A stretch of 23,492 bases of DNA from Bacillota bacterium (GTDB taxonomy: Bacteria; Bacillota; Clostridia; Peptostreptococcales; Acidaminobacteraceae), in assembly GCA_023443345.1 (NCBI GenBank), contig JAEZUZ010000111.1:1-23492 (forward strand), given 5' to 3'. Under the pieces are notes generated by a model. It was not told the DNA's origin, did no database searches, and saw only the letters and a list, made by a program, of their open reading frames with translations. This document shows, one piece after another, positions 8,067 to 15,930 of this stretch. Position 1 is the first letter of the stretch. Each line of letters starts with the position of its first letter. The position numbers were made by a program, and so were the translations under genes.

Positions 8067-9067
8067 GTTTCTTAAATTGGAAAAGAATACAGATTGCAGA
8101 TGAAGTTTTTGAAAAAGAACTTTCACCTTTTGAACCTAAAGTAACAAAGTCTAACTTAGAAAAAATTGATAGCAAGATGAATAGGAGCGATTGGCTTTGG
8201 GAATTTCCTGAAAATTTAAATGGATTTTTAAGACAAAAGCCCCTTGAAGCATATGCTGTAAAAGATGGTGCTAATTATAGAAGTGTAGTTGATATTAATA
8301 AGGGAGAATCAGTAAGTGAGAATCTATTTTTTGAAATAGCTCCAAATACTCAAAGTACATTTTTCTTTGACTATTCTTCAAAGGAGAATGTAAATTTATT
8401 CTCAAATATTGATTTTAAAGTTGGTGAGTATGCAAAAGTTAGAATTATAAGAATTCAGAGAATTTCTGGAGATAGCATATGCATATTCCAAAACCATCTA
8501 GATATAGATGAAAGGGCAGAAGTTGATTTTGTAGATCTTCAACTTGGTGCAGACAAAAAAGTTGTAAATGTAGAGGCACATCTAACAGGATTTCAATCAC
8601 ATTACGAAATACATCCTCTATATTTCTGCGATGTCAACACAAGCTCAGATTTATCTTATACATCTTATCACAGAGCTAAGAAGTCTGTATCAAATATTTT
8701 ATCTAAGGGAATTCTTAAAAAGGATTCAAAGAAGGTATTTAGAGGTAATCTTCACTTTGAAAAGGGTGCTACAAAATCTCAAGGTAGAGAAGAAGAGTTT
8801 TGCTACTACTTTGATAATGTAGCAAAAAGTGACAGTTTCCCAGCACTTATGTGTGATGAAGACGATGTAATAGGTGAACACGCAGCAAGTATCGGAAGAT
8901 TTTCTCAGAGGCAGCTGTTCTACTTGATGAGTAGAGGTTTCTCAGAAAATGAAGCAAAGATACTTCTAGCTAGTGCAATTTTTGAAGATGTAATATCATC
9001 AAGAGCTTCAGAAGAAGACCTTAAAATGGTAACAAAGGAGATAGAGAGGTTAGTAGGTGTCTTATAA
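8063..9067 (+). CDS. sufD: Fe-S assembly protein SufD
   Basis: This 334-residue SufB paralogue is shorter and more divergent, as usual. It keeps the beta-helix core and the C-terminal GEHAASIGRFSQRQLFYLMSRG block, whose His is the expected cluster-building residue opposite SufB Cys376. It lacks the SufB cysteine and N-terminal region. It forms the SufB-SufC2-SufD complex. The ATGA overlap with sufB suggests coupled translation. It overlaps the next gene by 11 bases, with GAGAGG at 9044-9049 inside its own coding sequence acting as the ribosome site for sufS. Confidence 0.94.
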   Translation: MSFLNWKRIQIADEVFEKELSPFEPKVTKSNLEKIDSKMNRSDWLWEFPENLNGFLRQKPLEAYAVKDGANYRSVVDINKGESVSENLFFEIAPNTQSTFFFDYSSKENVNLFSNIDFKVGEYAKVRIIRIQRISGDSICIFQNHLDIDERAEVDFVDLQLGADKKVVNVEAHLTGFQSHYEIHPLYFCDVNTSSDLSYTSYHRAKKSVSNILSKGILKKDSKKVFRGNLHFEKGATKSQGREEEFCYYFDNVAKSDSFPALMCDEDDVIGEHAASIGRFSQRQLFYLMSRGFSENEAKILLASAIFEDVISSRASEEDLKMVTKEIERLVGVL

Positions 9068-10238
9068 ATCAGATTTTCCGATATTTAAAAATAGAGATAT
9101 CTGTTATTTAGATTCAGCAGCAACTACGCTAAAACCTAGTTATGTCATAGACTCTATCTCTGAGTATATGAGAAATTATGGTGGCTCTCCTCACAGGGGA
9201 GCTCATGATTTAAGCATAGAAGCTACAGGTATGTACGAAAATTCAAAAATGCAAGTCAAAAAATTTTTGAATGCCACAGAAGAATTTGAAGTAGTATATA
9301 CACAGGGTACGACTTCTGCAATAAATTTGGTATCAAGTTCAATTACAAGAGAGATGATTAAAAATAAAGACAATGTAGTCATAAGTATAAATAATCACCA
9401 TTCAAACCTGCTTCCTTGGCAGAAATTTGCAAGGGATAATAATTTAGAACTTAGATACATATATGAAGATATAGATTCTGATATTTCAAAAATAGATGAA
9501 AAGACATCAATAGTTGCCTTTCCTCAAGTGGTAAATACTACAGGATTTACTATGCCAGTTGAGAAAATATGTAGAAGAGCTAGGGAAAGTGGTGCACTCA
9601 TACTTGTTGATGGAGCTCAAGCAGTTGGTCATCATAAAGTAGATTTGACCGAAATAGATTGTGATTTCTATACATTTTCAGCTCACAAGATTTATGGGCC
9701 AACAGGAATTGGGGCACTAGTAGCTAAGAGATCTATTTTAGATATGATGCAGCCATATCACCTTGGTGGAGATATGATTGAATATGTCACAGAGACAGAT
9801 GCGACATTTGCTCCTGTTCCAGAAAAATTTGAAGCAGGAACACAGAATACTATGGGAGCTTTTGGACTTTTAAAGGCGATAGAGTATATTCAAAAAATTG
9901 GGTTAGATAAAATAATAGAACACGAAAACAAAGTATATGATTATGCCTATGAAGCTTTAAGTCAAATTAGAGGATTAAATATAGTTGGTGATAAGCTAAA
10001 AGAAGCCAATATAATATCTTTTACAATAGATGGAATACACCCTCACGACATCGCAAGTATTTTAAATGAATACGGGGTCATGCTCAGAGCGGGACATCAC
10101 TGTACTCAACCACTTATGAAAAAATTGTGTATACAAAGTAGTTGCAGGATGAGTTTAGGGATATATAATGAAATAGAGGACATAGATAAACTAGTTCATT
10201 CTATTGCCAAAGTGAAGGAGATTTTTGGATGTCAATAA
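9057..10238 (+). CDS. sufS: Cysteine desulfurase SufS
   Basis: This 393-residue PLP enzyme of the group II (SufS/CsdA) type takes sulfur from cysteine for cluster assembly. YLDSAATTLKP begins the fold. The HHSNLLPWQ loop and LVDGAQAVGHHKVD precede the PLP lysine in FSAHKIYGPTG (Lys211). The persulfide cysteine is in RAGHHCTQP (Cys349), in the short ordered loop of group II enzymes. The start is GTG at 9057, inside the end of sufD. It overlaps sufU by ten bases. SufU next door is the expected zinc-dependent sulfur acceptor. Confidence 0.96.
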   Translation: MSYKSDFPIFKNRDICYLDSAATTLKPSYVIDSISEYMRNYGGSPHRGAHDLSIEATGMYENSKMQVKKFLNATEEFEVVYTQGTTSAINLVSSSITREMIKNKDNVVISINNHHSNLLPWQKFARDNNLELRYIYEDIDSDISKIDEKTSIVAFPQVVNTTGFTMPVEKICRRARESGALILVDGAQAVGHHKVDLTEIDCDFYTFSAHKIYGPTGIGALVAKRSILDMMQPYHLGGDMIEYVTETDATFAPVPEKFEAGTQNTMGAFGLLKAIEYIQKIGLDKIIEHENKVYDYAYEALSQIRGLNIVGDKLKEANIISFTIDGIHPHDIASILNEYGVMLRAGHHCTQPLMKKLCIQSSCRMSLGIYNEIEDIDKLVHSIAKVKEIFGCQ

Positions 10239-10657
10239 ATCAACTATATACACAGATGCTTTTAGAACATAGTAAAAATAAGAAAAATCATAGAGAAATT
10301 GAATACACTCATTTAGAAAGAGGACACAATCCAAATTGTGGAGATGATCTTACATTGCTTGTCAAATTAAAGGACAGATTGATTGAGGATGCCTCCTTTG
10401 TGGGTTTTGGCTGTGCAATAAGTCAGGCTTCAATCTCTATTATGATTGACTTAATAAAAGGAAAGACTTTAGAAGAAGCAGAAGAACTCTTAAATATTTA
10501 TTTAAGAATGATTCAATCAGAAGATATAACAGATGAAGAATTTGAAAAGATTGGAGATGCTGCAATTTTTGAAGGTCTATCAGAAATGCCAGCAAGAGTT
10601 AAATGTGGAACACTTGGATGGCACTGTCTCAAGGTCATTGTAGAAAAGGAGAAATAA
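10229..10657 (+). CDS. sufU: SufU zinc-dependent sulfur-transfer protein
   Basis: The 142-residue IscU-fold protein has the SufU-specific zinc ligands in the right spacing: Cys37 and Asp39 in NPNCGDD, Cys62 in GFGCAIS, and Cys126 in RVKCGTLGWHC. In Gram-positives this protein opens the SufS active site by ligand swapping and carries the persulfide to SufB, rather than acting as a scaffold. The ~20-residue insertion between Cys62 and Cys126 that separates SufU from IscU is present. An additional Cys133 follows. It overlaps sufS by ten bases, and its stop (TAATG) overlaps the next start by one base. Confidence 0.95.
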   Translation: MSINQLYTQMLLEHSKNKKNHREIEYTHLERGHNPNCGDDLTLLVKLKDRLIEDASFVGFGCAISQASISIMIDLIKGKTLEEAEELLNIYLRMIQSEDITDEEFEKIGDAAIFEGLSEMPARVKCGTLGWHCLKVIVEKEK

Positions 10658-11883
10658 TGCAAAGAAAAGAATTTTTGGAAAAAATGGCAGAATTATCATT
10701 GAGGACAGGTATAAATTTACAGCCAAAGGAAAATGTACATATTGTATCATGTCCAGATACAATGGATTTAGCGTATGAAATACAGAAAAAAGCTTATAAA
10801 ATTGGAGCTCTCGATGTTCAGTTAGAATTGAGAGATAGCACATGGGTTAAGAATTTCTTTGAGAATGCAAGTGAAGATGCTATAAATCATGTTTCTGTTT
10901 TTAAAAAAAATGAAATGAAGACTTATCTAGATGAGAAATATCATACAGTTTTAATACATGGTGAAGATCCTGAAGCTCTAAAAGATATAGATAGCAATAT
11001 TATTTCTAAAAGAACTAAAGTTCTTTCAAGTGAACTAAAACCATACATAGAAAGAAAAATGGCAAATGAAGTAAAGTGGACAATTATATCTTATCCTACA
11101 CAGAGCTGGGCAAAATCACTTTTTCCTGATTTAGATGATGATAAAGCAGTTGAAAAATTACAGGATTTAATCGTAAGTATAAACAGACTTGATAATGAAG
11201 ATCCAATTAAAGCTTGGAAAGAACATGATGCAAATCTTAAAAAGAGAAAAAAATTCCTAAATGACAATGATTTTGAGAAACTGATATACAAAGGGCCTGG
11301 TACAGATTTAGAAGTTTACCTAGCAGAGGGCAATGTGTGGGCAGCTGGAAGCAATGAATATAGCGATGGAACGCACTTTACTCCAAATATGCCAACAGAA
11401 GAAGTTTTTGGAATGCCACATGCCTACAAAGTAAATGGAAAACTTTCAAGCACACTTCCTCTATATTATCAAGGAAATATAATAGATGGAATGCACTTTA
11501 CTTTTAAAGATGGTAAAATTGTAGAATATTCTGCAGAAGTAGGAGAAGAACTTCTTAAGGGCCTTGTTGAAACAGATGAAGGTTCAAGAAGATTGGGTGA
11601 GGTGGCACTAGTTGATATCAATTCTCCAATTTTTAAAAGCGGGACTCTATTTAAGTCTACACTATATGATGAGAATGCTTCATGCCACTTTGCAATAGGT
11701 GCATCCTATGCAGATAATAATAGAAATAAGAATTGTGACGAAGAGAAAAAGAAAGAAATCGGAATGAATTTTTCAGGAGTTCATGTTGACTTCATGGTGG
11801 GCGGAAAAGAATTAAATGTTACAGGCGTTAAAAAGGATGGAACAGAAATTCCTTTACTTGTTAACGGAGTTTGGCAAATATAA
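10657..11883 (+). CDS. M29 family metallo-aminopeptidase
   Basis: The 408-residue protein matches the thermophilic-aminopeptidase family (AmpS/AmpT/PepS) in length and motifs. The usual metal ligands and catalytic residues are visible: Glu248 (MPTEEVF), Glu315 (GEVALVD), Glu339 and His344 (DENASCH), Tyr351, and His376/Asp378 (HVDFMVG). It removes N-terminal amino acids from peptides using two metal ions in the cytoplasm. The start chosen is ATG at 10657, with AAAGGAG at 10645-10651. A longer in-frame start at 10603 would overlap sufU by 55 bases and has no ribosome site. The TAATG junction couples it to sufU, so it is probably the last gene of the rho-suf operon. Confidence 0.93.
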   Translation: MQRKEFLEKMAELSLRTGINLQPKENVHIVSCPDTMDLAYEIQKKAYKIGALDVQLELRDSTWVKNFFENASEDAINHVSVFKKNEMKTYLDEKYHTVLIHGEDPEALKDIDSNIISKRTKVLSSELKPYIERKMANEVKWTIISYPTQSWAKSLFPDLDDDKAVEKLQDLIVSINRLDNEDPIKAWKEHDANLKKRKKFLNDNDFEKLIYKGPGTDLEVYLAEGNVWAAGSNEYSDGTHFTPNMPTEEVFGMPHAYKVNGKLSSTLPLYYQGNIIDGMHFTFKDGKIVEYSAEVGEELLKGLVETDEGSRRLGEVALVDINSPIFKSGTLFKSTLYDENASCHFAIGASYADNNRNKNCDEEKKKEIGMNFSGVHVDFMVGGKELNVTGVKKDGTEIPLLVNGVWQI

Positions 11884-11885
11884 TG

Positions 11886-11911
11886 AAAGAGCGGTGATAC
11901 CGCTCTTTTTT
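11886..11911 (+). terminator. Rho-independent terminator after the aminopeptidase gene
   Basis: AAAGAGCGGT pairs with ACCGCTCTTT over a three-base GAT loop, and the 3' arm runs into a T-run. It begins three bases after the stop codon. It is one of the strongest hairpins in the window. Confidence 0.93.
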
Positions 11912-11951
11912 GATTAGGAACTTTATAGCTTAAGGCTGTTTAAGTAAAAAT

Positions 11952-12002
11952 TATGTTATAATATTTGTGAGGGCTCTAGTAGTCACTAATTAAATGTGGA
12001 GG
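11952..12002 (+). promoter_or_regulatory. Extended -10 promoter and ribosome site for the EF-G-like operon
   Basis: TATGTTATAAT at 11952-11962 contains TGn-TATAAT, a strong extended -10. No good -35 lies 17 bases upstream. A leader of about 35-40 nt with no obvious hairpin leads to GGAGG at 11998-12002, four bases before the ATG at 12007. Confidence 0.7.
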
Positions 12003-12006
12003 AATT

Positions 12007-14076
12007 ATGAAAATATATAGTGGCGCTAACATTAGAAATGTTGCAATTTTAGGACATAGTGGTTGTGGTAAAACAACACTGGTTGAGTCTATTCTATACA
12101 ACTTAGGTATTAATCAGAGAATGGGTAGTGTTGAAGATAAGAATACGACTTCAGATTATACATCTGAGGAGAAGGAGAGGGGAATTTCTATTTCTGCTTC
12201 GCTTATACCAGTTGAGTATGGAAAGAACAAGTTAAACATACTAGATACCCCGGGATATTTTGACTTTGTCGGTGAGACATTTGGAGCTATAAGAGCTTGT
12301 GAGGCTTCTGTAATTGTACTAGATGCTTCTAATGGAATCGAAGTAGGTACAGAGAAAGCTTGGACATATACAGAAAAGAGACAGACACCTAGAATTATTT
12401 TTGTAAATAAGATGGACAAAGAAAATGTAAACTATGTAGGTGTAATAAGGAATCTCAAGGAGAAATTTGGAAATAAAATCGCTCCATTTGTACTACCTAT
12501 AGGTACAGAAGATGATTTTAAAGGATTTGTAAATGTAGTTAAAATGATCGCAAGAGTATACGATGGTAAGAAATGTGTAGATGCACCAATTCCAGAAGAT
12601 TTGATGCCAAAGGTACAGCCATTGAGAGATATTCTAATTGATTCAGTTGCTGAGAGCAATGAAGAGTTCATGGAAAAATATTTTGCAGGGGAAACATTTA
12701 CAGATGAAGAGATAGAAAAAGGTCTAAGACAGGGAATTCTTCAGGGAGATGTAATTCCAGTAATTATGGGATCTGCAAATAAGGGAATAGGTATTCATAC
12801 ACTTTTAGATATGATTGTATCTTACATGCCATCTCCAGTTGATAGACATGGTGGTGAACACGAAGGTCATCTGCCACACGCTACAGATGTTGTAATTAGA
12901 AAAGTTGATGAGAAAGAACCATTTAGTGGTATTGTATTTAAAAATATAATTGACCCATATGTTGGAAAGATTTCTCTTGTTAAGGTATTATCAGGTGTTC
13001 TAAAGAAAGAAGATAGGATATTAAATAGTACAAAAAATCAGGAAGAGAAGATTGGAATTCTAATGACTCTAAGAGGAAAAGAGCAATTAGAGATAGAAAA
13101 GGCTGTAGCAGGAGATATAGTTGCTGTTGCAAAGGTTGAATCACTTCATGCTGGAGATACCATTTGCTCAATTGATGATCCAATAGAATATAAGACTATA
13201 AAGTTCCCTCAACCTGGTCTATTTAAGGCGATAGCTCCTAAGAGCAAGAGTGATGAAGAAAAAATTGGTCTATCATTACAGAGATTAAATGAGGAAGACC
13301 CTTCATTTAGTATAAATAGAAATAGGGAAACAAAGCAATTAGTACTGGGAGGCCAGGGAACAATTCAACTTTCTGTAATATTAAATAAATTGAAGAAAAA
13401 TTTTGATGTAGATGTAGATATAATTCCACAGAGAATAGCATATAGGGAAACAATTACAGGAGTTGTTACAGTTCAAGGAAAGCATAAGAAACAATCTGGT
13501 GGAGCAGGACAGTATGGGGATGTACACATTAAGTTTGAGCCAAGCGTAGAAGGATTTGTGTTTGAAGAAAAGATTTTTGGTGGCGCAGTACCTAAAAATT
13601 ATATTCCTGCTGTAGAAAAGGGTTTACTCGAGTCACTTGAAGAAGGTCCGATAGCAGGATATCCAGTAGTTAATATTAAAGCAACACTTCTTGATGGAAG
13701 TTATCACGCGGTAGATTCTAATGAATTAGCGTTTAAGATTGCAGCTTCATTGGCATTTAAGAATGGTCTTCCACTAGCAAAACCTGTATTACTTGAACCA
13801 ATAATGCACTTACAAATTACAGTTCCTGATGAATACATGGGGGATATCTTAGGTGATATAACTAAGAGAAGAGGAAGAATCTTGGGAATGGAGCCAGATG
13901 AAGAAGGATATCAAAGAATTCTTGCTGAAGCTCCAGAAAGCGAATTATTCACATATTCTAGTGACCTTAGAAGTATGACTCAAGCTAGAGGATATTTTTC
14001 AGTAAGATTTGAGAGATATGAAGAAGTGCCATCTATTTTAGCTGCTAAGATTATAGCTGAGAGCAAAAAGGAATAA
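12007..14076 (+). CDS. EF-G-like translational GTPase (EF-G2 type)
   Basis: The 689-residue protein has all five EF-G domains. The G domain carries GHSGCGKTT (16-24), RGISI switch I (58-62), DTPGYFDF (80-87) and NKMD (134-137). Domain IV/V features include the SGGAGQYGDVHI stretch and the C-terminal RGRILGMEPDEEG and RSMTQARGYFS. It differs from canonical EF-G in having Tyr84 where EF-G and EF-Tu have the GTPase-centre His (DTPGH). It also begins with GHSGCGKTT rather than the usual AHIDAGKTT. Both traits mark the second EF-G-like group of Firmicutes and actinobacteria, whose role is poorly understood. It is not the main fusA, which normally sits with rpsL-rpsG-tuf. It heads an operon, with radA starting after one spacer base. 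Confidence 0.9.
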   Translation: MKIYSGANIRNVAILGHSGCGKTTLVESILYNLGINQRMGSVEDKNTTSDYTSEEKERGISISASLIPVEYGKNKLNILDTPGYFDFVGETFGAIRACEASVIVLDASNGIEVGTEKAWTYTEKRQTPRIIFVNKMDKENVNYVGVIRNLKEKFGNKIAPFVLPIGTEDDFKGFVNVVKMIARVYDGKKCVDAPIPEDLMPKVQPLRDILIDSVAESNEEFMEKYFAGETFTDEEIEKGLRQGILQGDVIPVIMGSANKGIGIHTLLDMIVSYMPSPVDRHGGEHEGHLPHATDVVIRKVDEKEPFSGIVFKNIIDPYVGKISLVKVLSGVLKKEDRILNSTKNQEEKIGILMTLRGKEQLEIEKAVAGDIVAVAKVESLHAGDTICSIDDPIEYKTIKFPQPGLFKAIAPKSKSDEEKIGLSLQRLNEEDPSFSINRNRETKQLVLGGQGTIQLSVILNKLKKNFDVDVDIIPQRIAYRETITGVVTVQGKHKKQSGGAGQYGDVHIKFEPSVEGFVFEEKIFGGAVPKNYIPAVEKGLLESLEEGPIAGYPVVNIKATLLDGSYHAVDSNELAFKIAASLAFKNGLPLAKPVLLEPIMHLQITVPDEYMGDILGDITKRRGRILGMEPDEEGYQRILAEAPESELFTYSSDLRSMTQARGYFSVRFERYEEVPSILAAKIIAESKKE

Positions 14077-14077
14077 T

Positions 14078-15424
14078 ATGGCAAAGCAACAGTATGTTTG
14101 CAATGTATGTGGAGAAATAAGCTCTAGGTGGACGGGCAAGTGCCCGTCCTGTGGAGCTTGGAATAGCTTTATAGAGGAAGAAGTAGTAACTAAATCTAAA
14201 AAGTCTGTAACTGTTTCTAATAATAAGCCTAAATTTATAAGAGATGTAGAAATATCTAAGGAAACTAGATTTGAAGTTGGAATTGGTGAATTAGATGGTG
14301 TTTTAGGCGGAGGAATAGTTGAAGGAAGTCTAGTTCTTGTAGGGGGAGATCCTGGAATTGGAAAGAGCACGCTTCTTCTACAAATGAGTGCCAGCTTAGT
14401 AAAAAGGGGATACAGTGTTCTCTATGTATCAGCTGAAGAATCTTCTTCACAGATAAGACTTAGAGCTAAAAGGCTAAAAGTTGACAACGAAAATGTCTAC
14501 TTGCTTACAGAGTCCAATTTAGAAAATATACTTGCTCAGGCAAAGACTTTAAAGCCAGATGTAATGATAATTGATTCTATTCAGACGATTGAGTCATCAG
14601 AAATAGGCAGTTTAGCAGGGAGCGTATCACAGGTCAAAGAGGTGACCTCTAGTATAATGCAATTTGCTAAAAGTAATTCTATAGCAACATTTATAGTAGG
14701 TCATGTTACAAAGACTGGAAACATTGCTGGCCCCAAACTTTTAGAACACTTAGTAGATACTGTACTTTACTTTGAAGGCGATAGTGATTCGATGTATAGA
14801 GTTCTAAGAGGCGTTAAAAACAGATTTGGTTCTACAAATGAAGTTGGCTTATTTAGAATGGACGAAGAAGGACTTGTAGAAGTAAATAATCCAAGTGAGC
14901 TATTTCTAAGTACAAGTAGCGAACCCCAGAACGGAACAGCAGTTTTTGCTTCAATCGAAGGAAGCAGACCTCTATTTATAGAAATACAGTCATTACTTGC
15001 AGAGACAAATCTACCTTCTCCAAGAAGAAATGTAATAGGTATGGATTACAATCAATTAAATATGTATATTGCAATAATGGAGAAGAAATTAAAGATGCAT
15101 CTGTATAACAAGGATGTATATGTCAATGCAGTAGGGGGACTAAAAGTAAAAGAGACTGCAATAGGATTAGCTGTAGCACTTTCTATATGTTCTTCATATT
15201 ATAATAAGAGTATACCTAATGATACCGTTATATTTGGTGAATTGGGACTACTTGGGGAGATAAGGCCTGTTACCCATACAAGCAAAAGGTTGTTAGAAGC
15301 AAGTAAGCTAGGGTATAAAAAAGCCATTATCCCAAAGTTAAATAAGAATATAAAAATTGATGGACTTGAAATTGTTCAAGTTTCACATATATCACAGGCT
15401 TGTTCTAACCTATTTGGGAGGTAG
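14078..15424 (+). CDS. radA: DNA repair protein RadA
   Basis: This 448-residue RecA-like recombination helper, active in branch migration at homologous recombination intermediates, shows its domains in order. A CxxC...CxxC zinc finger (about 8-25, CNVCGE and CPSCGAW) comes first. The RecA core has Walker A GGDPGIGKST (Lys96) and the RadA-specific KNRFG motif (247-251). A C-terminal Lon-protease-like domain (about 290-448, with DVYVNAVGGLKVKE) has no need for the Lon active site. It starts one base after the EF-G-like stop, with AAGGA as ribosome site. A GC-rich perfect hairpin lies in the zinc-finger codons at 14131-14148. Confidence 0.97.
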   Translation: MAKQQYVCNVCGEISSRWTGKCPSCGAWNSFIEEEVVTKSKKSVTVSNNKPKFIRDVEISKETRFEVGIGELDGVLGGGIVEGSLVLVGGDPGIGKSTLLLQMSASLVKRGYSVLYVSAEESSSQIRLRAKRLKVDNENVYLLTESNLENILAQAKTLKPDVMIIDSIQTIESSEIGSLAGSVSQVKEVTSSIMQFAKSNSIATFIVGHVTKTGNIAGPKLLEHLVDTVLYFEGDSDSMYRVLRGVKNRFGSTNEVGLFRMDEEGLVEVNNPSELFLSTSSEPQNGTAVFASIEGSRPLFIEIQSLLAETNLPSPRRNVIGMDYNQLNMYIAIMEKKLKMHLYNKDVYVNAVGGLKVKETAIGLAVALSICSSYYNKSIPNDTVIFGELGLLGEIRPVTHTSKRLLEASKLGYKKAIIPKLNKNIKIDGLEIVQVSHISQACSNLFGR

Positions 15425-15426
15425 AA

Positions 15427-15930
15427 ATGAAAATCGGTGATGTCTTATATTATCCGCTCTTTGGAGCAGGAGAGATAGTTGGTTTAAATACAAAGGAATT
15501 TGATGGAGAAGATCTACTCTACTGTACTTTTGATGTAAAACTTTCAAAGATGAAAATGCAATTTCCAGTTAAATCTAAGGAAGTATTACATATAAGAGAG
15601 ATTACCGATTTAGAAAAAATTCGAAAAGCTTTAACAGAATCTAAAAAGGATTCCTACATCTACGACAGCAATTGGAACAGGCGATATCAAAGAGAATTAC
15701 AGTTGCTCACAGAAGGTACAATAGAGGCCGTTGCGGGCACGATAATTAATTTTTACTACATGCAGAATGAGAGAGAGCTTTCAAGTGGTGAGAAACAGCT
15801 GTTAAAAACGGCAGAAAATCTTACTATATCAGAAATTATGTTTAGTGAGAACAAAGATTTTGATGATGCAAAGCTTCTCTTTGATTCCATGTTAGAGGAG
15901 GTATTATGCAAAAAAAACTGTACAACTTAA
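15427..15930 (+). CDS. CarD-family transcriptional regulator
   Basis: This 167-residue protein begins with the Tudor-like RNA-polymerase-interacting domain shared by CarD, CdnL and TRCF (about 1-60, KIGDVLYYPLFGAGEIVGL, then MKMQFPVKSKEV). A mostly helical C-terminal domain follows (about 65-165). CarD proteins bind the RNA polymerase beta subunit and stabilise open promoter complexes. GGGAGG at 15417-15422 is the ribosome site, two bases separate it from radA, and its end overlaps the next gene by 25 bases. A CarD gene near radA and a YacL-like gene is a familiar clostridial arrangement. Its target promoters cannot be read from the sequence. Confidence 0.88.
   Translation: MKIGDVLYYPLFGAGEIVGLNTKEFDGEDLLYCTFDVKLSKMKMQFPVKSKEVLHIREITDLEKIRKALTESKKDSYIYDSNWNRRYQRELQLLTEGTIEAVAGTIINFYYMQNERELSSGEKQLLKTAENLTISEIMFSENKDFDDAKLLFDSMLEEVLCKKNCTT

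Noticed and set aside
8631..8822. Small plus-strand frame inside sufD
   Set aside because: Out of frame within a conserved gene, no ribosome site, no recognisable protein features.
10603..10656. Longer start for the M29 aminopeptidase (18 additional residues, beginning MWNTWM)
   Set aside because: It would lie inside sufU with no ribosome site, while ATG 10657 has AAAGGAG and gives the normal family length.
12156..12671. Two open frames on the minus strand within the EF-G-like gene
   Set aside because: They mirror a fully conserved GTPase coding region, have no ribosome sites and show low-complexity Ser/Phe/Leu-rich translations typical of antisense shadows.
12007..14076. Tetracycline ribosomal protection protein (TetM-like)
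   Set aside because: Length, domain IV/V wording and operon with radA fit an EF-G-like factor; TetM-type proteins are shorter and have different motifs and mobile contexts.
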